Origin: Cryoendolithus antarcticus
Taxonomy: Eukaryota; Ascomycota; Dothideomycetes; Cladosporiales; Cladosporiaceae
Assembly: GCA_002077065.1 (NCBI GenBank)
Contig: NAJO01000004.1
Coordinates: forward strand, 1,116,001 to 1,180,000
DNA: 64,000 nt
Reading direction: 5' to 3'
A program made the position numbers and the translations under genes. Within the stretch, counting starts at the first letter, position 1. Every line of letters starts with the position of its first letter. The notes under the pieces were generated by a model. The model had not been told where the DNA came from. It made no database searches and was given only the letters and a program-made list of their open reading frames with translations. Below, one piece after another: positions 11,222-21,700 of this stretch.

Positions 11222-13041
11222 CTAATACTGCTTCTGCATTGGCCTCTTCACCTCCGCATGCTCGAGGTCCGGAACAATGACATGCTTGTTGCCATCCTGG
11301 CCAAACACTGGTGGCGCAACGTATTCTTTCCTACCAGCCTTGTGCACTCGGCCATTGATGCAAATGACCTGCAACTTGTCATGATCTTGCAAGACCTTGA
11401 TATCCTCCAGAGGATTGCCATCGACAAGAATGCAGTCGGCATAGTAGCCAGGCTGGATACGACCGAGCTCGTGTGATTGCATCATTAGTGCAGCTACGCC
11501 TCGCGTTGCTGAGATGATAGCTTCATGTGGTGTGAAACCTAGCAGCGTAACGAAATGTTCTAGGTCCCTCGCATATGTACCATGGGGTGTCCAGGCGAAT
11601 CCGTAATCTAACAATCATCAGCAGAGTCCAGGCCGCACAAGACTGGGAAGTTGTTACGCACCACCTCCTGGAAGGACCACGATGCCACGCCGGTGCATCT
11701 CTCGCAGCCCTGCGATGGCGGCATCGAGCTCTTTCGCGTAACCCACCGATTCGGCTTTAGAGTGAGGATAACCAAACGCTTCGGCCTCGTGCAGTGTTGC
11801 GATGAGCCAGTTGATGGCAGGCGCAACGACATGCTTCGTCTTGGCCTCCTCCAGCATGTCCATTCCTACGGAATTGTCAGAGTCTGCCTTGCTATACGCC
11901 GTGTGCTAGGACTCACCTTCGTCATCGATATACGACGCATGAAAGACCACGTCCACGCCGTGCTTCACGCCTGATCTGGTGGTAAGCGCCGTGAACCAAT
12001 GAGGCTATCAAGCTTTGACTTACACATCTTCACGGAATCTCTAGCTCGGGCGTGTGCGCATAGGCGCTTCCCTAGCTTATGTGCCTCGTCTACACATGCT
12101 GCGGTCTCCTCGTCCGTGAAGTAGCAGTCCTGGGCAGACCTGATCTCGGTGATCTGTGCACAGAATTAACCAGCAGATTCGAGAGAGGGCGCAACTATGC
12201 GATGGATACACACCTCTTCGCCCGACATACTGAGCTTGATGTTGTCTACACCAAGCTCGACATGCTCGCGAATGACCTCACGCATCTCGTCCGGTCCGTC
12301 CGCAAAAGCTGTGATACCGCCGACGAGCTCGCCACCCCTGCGAGCCATCTCTTGGCCATTTGCAAGATATCGAGGACCCGGGATGTCACCAGCATTGATC
12401 GCATCTCGAATGACGACGTCGAGACGCCGCTTCGCTGCTGCTGCGCCAAAACACCTGACACGGTCTTAGTCTCAACCCATTGATCGCAACATGTCGAACT
12501 TACATAGTATAGCCGCTATCGAGGAAGCACTGCGCACTTCGCATTGTCAAGAGAGTGTGCTCTTCAACCCCGAGATCACCCAATCGATCCAGGTCGCCGC
12601 CGTTCCACGAGAAGTGCGTATGAGCATCTCCGAGGCCTGACATCAACGTCCGGCCCCGGCCATGGAATACTCTCACTTTCGGGTCATTCTTGAGGCTATC
12701 GACGTCCGAAACCTTGCCGACTTCTTTGATTCGCTCGCCTGGACGGACGAAGTCTTTCAGCGCCCCGTCGAACTCGCAAGAGGTGGGTGCAACGTACCTT
12801 CAATCAGAACGTCTCCGTGGTAGGGCTCGCGTCCCGTTGAGTCAAGGATATTGACGTCCAGAAAGAGGATCTTGGATTGGTCGTGCGTTCCAAAGATCTC
12901 ATATCGCTTTGGCTGTAGATTGTCTGCGAAGTGAACGGCATCGATCCATTCGATGTTTCGAGGCGTGCCCTTTAGTTTCGAAGGCGGGTTGTTCGTCTCG
13001 AGGGGCCAGGAGACTGGTGGTTCTATGCGTGAGGGAGACAT
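11222..13041 (-). CDS. Metal-dependent amidohydrolase (imidazolonepropionase/prolidase-like)
   Basis: Seven exons (13041-12798, 12738-12504, 12454-12214, 12153-12024, 11970-11917, 11865-11662, 11607-11222) join in phase to give 497 residues. The full metal and catalytic set of the amidohydrolase superfamily is present: HxH at His121 and His123 in DAHTHFSW, a carboxylatable Lys233 in NIKLSMSG, His274 in CAHARA, His294 in VFHAS, and Asp370 in GGDYGFAW. The C-terminal part (GRIQPGYYADCILVDGNPLEDI) is the usual return to the composite beta sandwich. Family members hydrolyse cyclic amides, amidines or dipeptide bonds, and the substrate here is unknown. No signal peptide is evident. It diverges from the cytochrome b5-like gene across a promoter with CGGAG motifs, which supports co-regulation with its neighbours. 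Confidence 0.92.
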
Positions 13042-13563
13042 GCTTGTTTCCGAAATGCTAATACTGATAGCGTGCTGAACGAGTGCAATGTGCTTCGACA
13101 GCCATCCACACGACTACTATCCCTACTTGTGATATAATATACTGACAGTCAATGATCGCTCGATGCTTCCACTACTCCAGTCTGGACCTCCAAAACGGCT
13201 TCCCAACCCCGCTTTCTTGTCGAACCTACATGTCACTATACCCGAACACCTTCCCACGCGATCTCTGGTGTACGGTTGTACCATGTATCTGATGTTCTTC
13301 TCCGCGGAGTCGTCCGCCATCTCCGCGCTGCGGAACCGGGGTTCTGGCCAGAGTAACGGCGCCCGAACGGGAGGCCGTCGGATCAGCTGAGGACAAGATT
13401 TTGTCTACGCCACATTCTACGATATCAAGAATCAGCTGCGATACTACGAGGGTATCGATACTGGAGCTCAGGTCTGGTCTCGAGGCTCGAACCAATTGCC
13501 GACATCAAGCTTGCTGGAACGGACTATCACCCGGCAAGAAGCTGGAGCAGTGTCATTGGCAGG
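13042..13563. other. Divergent promoter, amidohydrolase / cytochrome b5
   Basis: 522 bp. It contains a perfect palindrome CTCCGCGGAG (13300-13309) and the 17-bp motif at 13314-13330, roughly central between the two start codons. Short frames through it show no recognisable protein. Confidence 0.5.
13300..13330. promoter_or_regulatory. CGGAG palindrome plus CCGCCATCTCCGCGCTG motif
   Basis: CTCCGCGGAG is an inverted CGGAG pair. Five bases later comes CCGCCATCTCCGCGCTG (13314-13330), whose complement contains CGG-N6-CGG (CGGAGATGGCGG). The same 17-mer recurs exactly at 15738-15754. Direct or inverted CGG pairs are the usual targets of Zn2Cys6 dimers. Assignment to the nearby factor is inference. 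Confidence 0.55.
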
Positions 13564-14061
13564 ATGGGTTGGGTGAGGGTAGCACGCAACGGTCGCAGTG
13601 CGCAGGACACTATCGACACTCTGTCTCAGGATCCATCTAAAACCATCTTGAAGTACGAAGACGCCGTCCATGTCGAGGTGGCCGACATCACACCTTCGAA
13701 GAACAACGAAACGCAATATCCATTCCATCCAGTCACGCTGTCAGTCGATGCGCTACCATATATCGAGCCCGATGTAGTGCGCAACACCAAAGGTGACTCT
13801 ACAAAGATATGGCTCGTTATCGACAGCATCGTGTACGACTGCACCAGCTTCGTCAATGAGCATCCAGGCGGGGAATCATTCATCACGAGTTTCCAAGGCG
13901 AAGACTGCTCGTGGCAGTTCAAACGCTTTCATAGCTCGGCTCATATGAAAGAATTCGGGCAGCCACTCAGGATTGGCCGGACCAGTGGTATATGCAACAG
14001 ATTCAAAGAGAGGCCACGGCTTGTTGGACTTCGCGGCTTCAATCGGTCGGATGAATGGTAG
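13564..14061 (+). CDS. Cytochrome b5-like heme-binding protein
   Basis: A single exon of 165 residues. The cytochrome b5 fold is seen in IWLVIDSIVYDCTSFVNEHPGGESFI, with the first heme ligand in HPGG. The second axial His is probably in RFHSSAHM. The N-terminal half (MGWVRVARN... then YEDAVHVEVADITP) and the GQPLRIGRT ending are shared, as far as I recall, by a group of stand-alone fungal b5-like proteins found near oxidative genes. It has no membrane anchor, so it is probably a soluble electron carrier. In this setting it could feed electrons to an oxygenase or reductase of the block, but no partner P450 is in the window. The ATG chosen is the first in frame and gives a natural N-terminus. 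Confidence 0.88.
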   Translation: MGWVRVARNGRSAQDTIDTLSQDPSKTILKYEDAVHVEVADITPSKNNETQYPFHPVTLSVDALPYIEPDVVRNTKGDSTKIWLVIDSIVYDCTSFVNEHPGGESFITSFQGEDCSWQFKRFHSSAHMKEFGQPLRIGRTSGICNRFKERPRLVGLRGFNRSDEW

Positions 14062-14503
14062 TGCATAAGAACCTCTCAATGTCCATCAGTCTATGACACT
14101 CAGCAGACGTTCTGTAAGCTTTGCGATAGCCTGATATTATCCTCCACAAACATCAGCGCGACCTAAAGTCCGGAGATCCCAATGACAAAGATTGCGTACT
14201 GAGCACTGATACTTGACACCCCAATACCGCACGGCTTAGTACAGCACGCACGAGAAGACATGCCGAGAGGCATACCCTTGGGCAAATGCTCTCTCACTGT
14301 TGTCGTAGACGTAATGCTGCACTCGTGGTCAGCATGATGGTAGCACAGAGGGCTCTTCGACCTCTTCGGAGAGCGGTGGTAGTAACGCATTGCATCAGAT
14401 CTCGAGGGGTAAGGTACGGGAATTCTTCCATGATCTACATCACTACAAGAAGCTTTTGACCTATACACCGCGCCGTACTTCGGTTCTGCCAGGGCGCACC
14501 CAA
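14062..14503. other. Intergenic, convergent 3' ends
   Basis: 442 bp between the b5-like gene and the transporter gene. A minus-strand frame of about 140 codons overlaps the region but has no family features and conflicts with the transporter's last exon. I see nothing else. Confidence 0.4.
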
Positions 14504-15355
14504 TCACTCTTGCTTGTACATTGGGAACGTGGGGAGGTTGATCGGAGTCAAGCCACCAGCGAACAATCCTGCGCAGCCGGCCCAATCTGCGTCACACATA
14601 GCGTCAGTAAACCCTCCACGAGACAGATTGTCATGCAGACTTACAGCTGAAGAACGCTACGACGAAGCCAACTGAATTGGCGGCGACGAGAATGCTGCTA
14701 CTTGCCAGCATGTAGCCAACAGCGAGGAGCAAGAGCTCGATATCCAGGAAGAAAAGCGTCAAGAACAGGACCCAGGAGCTACGCATGGCTGCGATGGTGA
14801 AGATGACCGTCAAGATGAACCATGCCCAGCAGTACATCCCAAGAGCGTTGTAGAACTCGCCGACCAGTAATCCATCCGGGCCCGTATACGATGCTATAAT
14901 GCCAGTTCCCGGGATGAATATCATCGCGTAGGAGAAGTTAAACGCGGCGTAGGAGGGAAAGACGGTGGCGCCGAATGAATTGCCTGTCCGTGTTAGCGAC
15001 TCAAATTCGTCGTCTGTAGGAGATCAGGGAGGCACTCACCGGCCACAAATTCCATGATGCCTGAGATGTACTGGCAGATGCCGCCGAAGAACAGCAGAAC
15101 CCCGACAAGGACATTGGGCGTCCCGATACCGCGAGCGTGTACGCCCAAGATCGAGATAAGGAAGATCCCCGTTGCGAACGAGAGCAAACCCAAGGGAGCC
15201 GGGTTGGCGAACGTGCGATGGGTCACTGGTAGGGAGGGTTGAGACTGGTCTGCGATGTGCCCGCCCGCGGTGCGAAGGCGTTCGAGTTGCTTGGTATCAC
15301 CCTCGCCGGCTTCTGTCTTGTCGGCATAATCGTAGCTTTCAGTGGTTGGAGACAT
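14504..15355 (-). CDS. GPR1/FUN34/YaaH (acetate-type) transporter
   Basis: Three exons (15355-15040, 14983-14645, 14586-14504) give 245 residues. The family signature NPAPLG is at 51-56, followed by six hydrophobic segments, including LLSFATGIFLISILG, NVLVGVLLFFGGICQYISG, AWFILTVIFTIAAM and SWVLFLTLFFLDIELLLLAVGYML. The post-intron NSFGATVFPSYAAFNFS block is also characteristic. Members (yeast Ato1-3, Aspergillus AcpA) are plasma-membrane carriers for acetate or related monocarboxylates, or ammonium-linked proteins. In this block it could import a small acid substrate or export a product. It diverges from the FAH/hydrolase fusion gene over a 635-bp promoter rich in CTCCGC motifs. About 45 hydrophilic residues precede the first TM segment. 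Confidence 0.93.
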
Positions 15356-15550
15356 GGTAGAGAAATTGTTCGATTGGTAACGGGGACACCGTTGTTCGCT
15401 GGTCGTGACTCCGTAGTCAATTTACCTGGGCCATGGCCATGACTTATCCCAGCCAGTAGCTCGCACGGTCTACCTGCCTGTAGGCCGTTAGACCCTCACC
15501 TGGGCGACACTTGCCTTACATCGGCGCCGTGGAAAGGCTTGGGCGGTCGA

Positions 15551-15565
15551 TCCGCCATCTCCGCG
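15551..15565 (+). promoter_or_regulatory. TCCGCCATCTCCGCG motif copy
   Basis: These 15 bases are identical to 13313-13327 in the amidohydrolase/b5 promoter. The site lies about 200 bp from the transporter start. It is a putative Zn2Cys6 site by repetition and CGG content. Confidence 0.5.
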
Positions 15566-15718
15566 TCTCCTGATCGCAACCCCAGGAATACCCCAGAACT
15601 GTCCCACCAATCTCCACAAGGCTAGAGGCCCAGAGCTACAACAGAAAGCCCAGACCTATAGCAAGACTGCAGTACGATCGTGTGCTCCGCCTGCGCCACG
15701 TGCTTGAAAGTCAGACAG

Positions 15719-15754
15719 ATCTCCGCATTGATCTCCGCCGCCATCTCCGCGCTG
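15719..15754 (+). promoter_or_regulatory. Three tandem 12-bp ATCTCCGC units
   Basis: The units are ATCTCCGCATTG (15719-15730), ATCTCCGCCGCC (15731-15742) and ATCTCCGCGCTG (15743-15754), with the 8-bp core repeating every 12 bp. They lie about 240-270 bp before the fusion-enzyme ATG. Units 2-3 contain the 17-mer also found at 13314-13330, and 15728-15742 matches the regulator's upstream site. This is probably a clustered binding site for a CGG-binding factor. Confidence 0.55.
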
Positions 15755-15990
15755 AGGTGCTTCCCCGCTCAGCACCTCGCGAAGTTTAGTGCCTCGCTCG
15801 CTCCACAACGATCTTCACATGATCACGCAAACGAGAGCTCAAGCACTGGCGGGTAGGGTGGGACCTGCGGTTAATCACATGTCGAGCATTAGGGGCAACA
15901 GCTGGTTCTTGAGGTAAACAAAAGTGTCACCTTTGGTGGCAGGTAAGTCTCCATCCAAGGCAATTCCAATTGTTCGATAAATCCGCCATC

Positions 15991-17896
15991 ATGTCAAGCG
16001 TACGCGTGAACGGGAACAAGTCTCCATCTCGCACCAACTACTGCTCATACCGTGACACCAACACAGGTCACGAGCGCATTGGGAGCTTGGATGGCGACAA
16101 CATTCAGCCACTTTCGTTTGCCTCCGGCACACCTCTGTCAAATCTCTACGAAGTCATAGAAGCTGGGGAAAAGGGCATTATCGCCGCTGGCAAACCCATC
16201 CCTCGCGCAGATGTCGCCCTGAATGCCCCAATCAATGGCCGCGACATCCTCTGCGTTGGCAAGAACTATGCCGAACATGCCAAAGAATTCAACAGCTCTG
16301 GCTTCGACAGCTCAGACAAAGTGGATCAGCCTACGCATCCAGTCATTTTCACCAAGCGCTTTACGTCTATAATCGCGGACGGCGAGGAGATCTTTTCTCA
16401 TCCAGGCTTCACCGACACTCTTGACTATGAAGGGGAACTTGGTGTTATCATTGGGAAGCCTGGTTTCCGCGTTAAGGAGGCCGAAGCTATGGATTACGTT
16501 TGGGGTTACACGATAATCAATGACATGACGGCGCGAGAGCGACAGCGGGATCACAAGCAGTTCTACATCGGCAAGAGTCCCGATACATTCTGTCCCATGG
16601 TATGTTCCGCGACTGACCGAAGCGGGTCGAGTAGGACAGTATCATGACTTTTGTTCTTTAGGGCCCCATCGCCGTACCTGCAAGCAAGCTCGACAAAGTC
16701 CTACGTGTACAAACACACGTCAACGGCGAGGAAAGGCAGAACTCCACGACCGAAGACTTGATCTTCAGCATTCCCTTCCTGGTCATGACGCTCTCGGAAG
16801 GCCAGACACTGATGCCGGGCGACGTGCTGGCCACCGGCACTGTAAGCACTCGATTCACGATGAAGAAGAGGTTCATGAAGCTAATATATTCGCGTAGCCA
16901 GCAGGTGTTGGTATAGGGCGCAAACCGCCAGTGTATCTCAAGTCAGGCGATGAGGTCGTCGTCTCGATTACGGGACTGGGCAAGTTGAGCAATCGCATTG
17001 CTTCGGCAGCTGCACAGAACCCGACATTACGACGCATTCAGGATTCCAGTGCTCTACAACCCAGCAACACGGCGAAGTCCCTAGGTGGTACCACCGGACT
17101 AGTGGAGATCAACGGCAAGCCAACCAATGTTATCAAGTCTGGGAAAGAAGGTGGGAGCCCTGTGGTCTTTGTACACGGACTGGGCGGCTCCGTGGACTTC
17201 TGGACACCCTTGATCAAGACAGCAGGGCTGGAGTCAACTCACTCCTTGTATTTGTTCGACTTCGAAGGACATGGACTCTCCCCAACCAAACCTCAAAGCA
17301 AGATAAGTATCTCGTCGTTGGCAGACGACATTCGAGGCGTCTTCGACTATGCCAAGATCGAGAGCGGCGGGACGCTGATCGCTCACTCGATGGGCTGCCT
17401 GGTAGCCATGTCTTTCGTGCTCCGAAACCCTGGCCGAGTGCAGAAGCTCATCTTAGTCGGTCCACCTCCCTCGCCTCTACCACAGGCTGGCAGTGACGGT
17501 TCTCATGCCCGAGCTGCTCTGGTCAGACAGAAGGGCATGGCGGGCGTGGTCGATGCTGTCGCTAGTGCGGGAACTTCAGCCGCAACGCAGAAGTCGAATC
17601 CGCTTGCATATGCTGCGGTACGGATGTCACTACTAGGTCAGGATCCAGAGGGCTACGCCAAGGCTTGCACGGCTCTCGCTGAAGCTACCAGTACGTTGGA
17701 GATGGGCAGTATTGATGCTGATGTGCTGATCATCACGGGATCGGAGGATAAGGTCAGTCCCGTGGCATTGTGTGAGAAATACTCGGAGCAGAAGGCGGCA
17801 AAGAAGAGGAAGGTGGAAGTCTTGTCGAATGTCGGGCATTGGCATGTCTTCGAAGACCCGCGTGGGGTCGCAGATGCAATTTCGTCTTTTCTGTAG
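15991..17896 (+). CDS. Fusion: fumarylacetoacetate-hydrolase family domain + alpha/beta hydrolase
   Basis: Exons 15991-16599, 16662-16841 and 16898-17896, all in phase 0, give 595 residues. Residues about 85-300 are an FAH domain: VGKNYAEH (89-96), the metal-binding LDYEGELG (Glu147, Glu149), TIINDMTARERQ (Asp178), then GDVLATGTPAGVG. Residues about 335-595 are an alpha/beta hydrolase with oxyanion loop VHGLGG, nucleophile Ser427 in AHSMG, probable Asp547 (GSEDKV) and His577 (VGHWH). FAH-family enzymes break C-C bonds of acylpyruvate-type compounds or decarboxylate them. The second half resembles enol-lactonase/MhpC-type hydrolases. The two would fit successive steps on a ring-fission product. 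The frame runs through the junction with no stop or intron, and both domains look intact. The substrate is unknown. Confidence 0.92.
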
Positions 17897-18746
17897 ATCG
17901 CGATCACTAAACAGTTCGGACACTGTACCCTGGTGTAAATGTACTGGAGGTCGGTTGCATCGCCTCTGGGCTAGGGCTTCCAACATTATCATCTACTTGT
18001 ACCGGTCCTTTGGTCACATGCAGCCTTAGCAACGTCGAAACTCTGTGATGCTCTGCGGTAGGATGTATTGAATGTCAGAAGGGTTTGCTTGGTGTAATGC
18101 TCGACGAGACCCTTGTCTTTCGGCAGATTTGGCGAGTGCCGAAGCTATATTAGGAGCCTTGTCTCACTTGGGTCCTTGCCCTAATGCACTTTTCTTGGAT
18201 ACATTCGTCGACGAGAACTGTACATTCTGGCATTATGGACATCTATAGTGGGAAGTAGAATGACGGAGCTGTGAATACTACTTGCGAGTCATTGACTCCT
18301 TCCATGCCAGCAAATGCTCATCCGGACATTTGCAAAGTATATGTACATCACCCATCGTCGCACAGTCGGAACGGCGTTTCATCCACGAGCAAGGATGATG
18401 ATGCACACCCTCCGCTAGTCTCACGTCGAACCTCGAAGTTCGCAACGCCTGCATGGAGCGGCCCCGTTAAGCATCGCGTTCTATAGCTTCCCGCGTATTA
18501 CAGTGCTCACTCTGAAGCATTGCCGTCCAGATTATTCTCGGGAGTCGGCGAAGGTACTGATTGTGGTGTTCTCGGGACGCCATGGGCCCATGAACCTTGA
18601 ACCCACGCGCCATACCCGCGTCCCCTTGGCTTCGACGTTGGATCTTCCAGTGCTCCCATATCGCATATGCACCACCATAATGTCTACACCCCTCTACTAG
18701 CAGCATCGTAACACACTCGCCAGACCTTGGCCACCTCACCGCCGCA
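17897..18746. other. Intergenic before the DOCK gene
   Basis: 850 bp holding the 3' UTR of the fusion gene and the DOCK promoter. Short frames at 18271-18486 and 18503-18700 have no features. No RNA gene is seen. Confidence 0.4.
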
Positions 18747-21700
18747 ATGCCCTGGCGGCCCCTCCCCTCCGTCGCCTTCGCCATCTGCACATACCCCTTC
18801 AATGCCACCCAACCGCAGGACCTCCCCCTACAAGTCGGCGACCACACCTACATCATCGAGCAAGGCGGCAAGAGCGGCGATTGGTATAGAGGCTATCTCG
18901 TAGCTTCGCCTTCACTGCTAGCAGGCCTCACCAAGACTGGCGGCCAACAACTCGAACACCGCGTCTTCTCCGGCATCTTCCCGCGCAATTGCGTGGAAGT
19001 CAGAGAATTCCTTGGCAAGGAAGGAGTTAACAGTGATGGGGTGCCGAAGACGCCTCCGACGCCGCAGACCCCTGGGGTGAACGGCGAGGACGAGGGAGAA
19101 ATCAGGGAAAAGAGGAAGAGTCAAAAGCTACAGGCGCGTCGGCTGAGCAGGGCACTGAGTCGCAAGCGGAGTCACAGAAGTGTGGGAGACAAGCCAAAAC
19201 TGCAGACGCCGGATTTGATACAGGATCCTGTGCCGCGGAATCCTGCGGTGGCCAAACCTGCTGCGCCAGTACCACTGCTTCGAGTTGGAGACGAGACTGG
19301 GCAGAGCGCGGAGGAGCCGTTGGTGGATGAGATTGCGTCGTGTCTGCGGGAGTGGCATGATGCGAGACTGCATGAGCTGCTGTTGGCAAGAAAGTACAAT
19401 CGTTTAGGTGAGGTTCAAGACTTGATCAGGAGACTCGATGTCAACCGGAAGCAGCTCATGCACGACGTGATGACCTCAAACGAGCTGAGCAAGCTACGCG
19501 AGGACGCTGTCTGGGATCTGGTGGCGGGCAACAAACTATTGAGCGACGAGGTGATTGTACGGAGTCCGAACGACAAAGGGAGGATCTTGACTGCAGAGGA
19601 CTCAGTAATCGAGATGACGAAGCAGCAAGCAAATATGAGCATACTGGATCGTCCGCCAAAGCCGCCGCTGGATATACATATGTTGTACCATGTTCTGGTG
19701 GACGTGAAGACGTTTGTATGCGAGCAGTCGGACACGCCAGAAAGCTTGCAGGTGTCCGTATACTCGAAGGAGGCTGGCGAGAAGCCACGACCACTCACGG
19801 AGAACTTCACAATCTCGACGCCATTGTCTGAGGCCGAGACTAAGAGTCCGGAGGAGCAGGCGAAGACGCTATTTGTTGGACTGAATGCGATTGATCTTTC
19901 TCTTGGCAATGAGGCAGGCAGTGTGTACCTCGTTTTCAAGCTTCTGCGAGAAGAGCCAGTACGGACTCGTGCAACTCAGGAAAGTAGTGGCCACCAGCAC
20001 CAAGCCTCTACGTCGAGCAATGTGCAGCCTCGCAATAGCCTCAGGACACGACGGAGTATGTTTGGTAGTCAAAGGAGGTCGAACGACGCGAGGCCGAATA
20101 CCGCGAACGATTCCGAGCGTCCTGAGACGGGCATGTCAAGTGGGACGGTGTCTGACCAGTCCTCCGTTCAGGACGGCAAGACTGTCAAGAGGACAATCGG
20201 CGTTGGTGTCGTTGATATCAGCGATCTTGCTCGCAAGCAGTCGGAGACGAGGTCCACCGTCACGATGTGGGGACCTGCGCATTCATTTGATGCTCGCGGC
20301 GACGAAGGCGAGGACTGGCAGGAGATTATCCGCGAGCTTGGCCGCAGTGTCACACACGGATATGCGAAGCTGGGCTTGGTGAAGCGATTTGACGTCTCGA
20401 CTACCGTCTTCGCATCTGCCGATCTTGATACTCTCGTGCGGACAACGCCTACGTTGTTGTATAACATACACCCGACGCATAAGCTCGGCTTCTCTGGCGC
20501 GCCAGATCAGCCTCGGAGCGACATATACCTCACGCTGGCTGAGCCCATGGTCCCTCGACACGCTCATCTGCAACATTCAAAATTCGGATCTGTGCCACTC
20601 AATCAGCGATGCAACACAGCACTCGCGAACCTGCAACTCACACTGGAAGTCCGCAAAGCAGATGGCGAGCGCGTAGAGGAATGTATTTTCACATCCTCCA
20701 ATCACCAAGGTCACACAGCCTGGCGCACCACAGCCGTCGAGCGTGGCGAAAGCTGGAACCAGACTATAAGACTTGCGATCCCGGCTGAGGACGTGCCCGG
20801 TAGCCACATTGTTATGAGCATTGCGGATAGCCCGAACTTCCCTTTCGCCCTTGCATGGATCCCACTTTGGGAGAATGAGGCTTTCGTCCGCGACGGAGAT
20901 CACTCAGTTGCGCTTTATGTCTACGACGAGTACAGCTCGAGCATGATCGGTGGGAAAGGCGCCTACCTCGCACTCCCACCGTGGCACAACAAAGGCGACT
21001 TCACTCAGGTCTCTGCTGCGAGTGTGCTTCTTCGAACTTACTTGTGCAGCACAGAGTACTCACAAGACCCTAGCCTGCTTGGCCTATTACGCTGGCGCAA
21101 CTTCCACGGCGCCCAGCTCGTCGAGCTGCTGGAGCGTTTCCAGTACATTCCCGAAGTCGAGATTGTAAAACTCCTTCCTGATGTCTTTCAGTCGCTGTTC
21201 GAGATCATGGACGAGTATGCCAATAGCGAAGCGTACGAGGACCTTCTCCTGTACAATTTTGTTGTAATCTTCGGCATTGCGAAGGATCGCCGCTTCGATC
21301 TGGGTAATGTTGTCGAGCAGTATGCAATTACTCCGCATGACTGGCCACACGCCAGTCAGTGTCTGCTGCGTGCGTTCCATCGGCTGATCACAAATCCTCT
21401 GGATCCTGAGGGTTCGCGCAAATTGAGGGCAGCCCTAAAGGTTGGCGATCAGCTATTGCATCTCATCATAGAGACACGCAAGGAAACTACCGATGTGAAT
21501 GGTACCGAGACGAATGGACATAATGAGAGACACCCGACATTCTCGGAGGATCTTGGGAAGCTTTTCGTTGCACTCATGGCGCTAATGCGGAACCCAATGC
21601 CTGTACTGCTCGGCACACAGACTTTGGTCATCCAGCACTTCCATTCCTGGCTGCCTGAGCTCGAGTCTCTAATGTCGCCATCCGATATCTTGGAAGTCGC

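Larger units (their letters stand above)
15356..15990. other. Divergent promoter, transporter / FAH-hydrolase fusion
   Basis: 635 bp. It holds one motif copy (15551-15565) and a three-unit tandem (15719-15754). There is no coding evidence. Confidence 0.5.

Noticed and set aside
13163..13495. Short frames on both strands in the amidohydrolase/b5 promoter
   Set aside because: No features. The b5-like protein already has a natural start at 13564.
14163..14585. Minus-strand frame of about 140 codons near the transporter's last exon
   Set aside because: The transporter's third exon uses a different frame and completes the protein naturally. This frame has no features.
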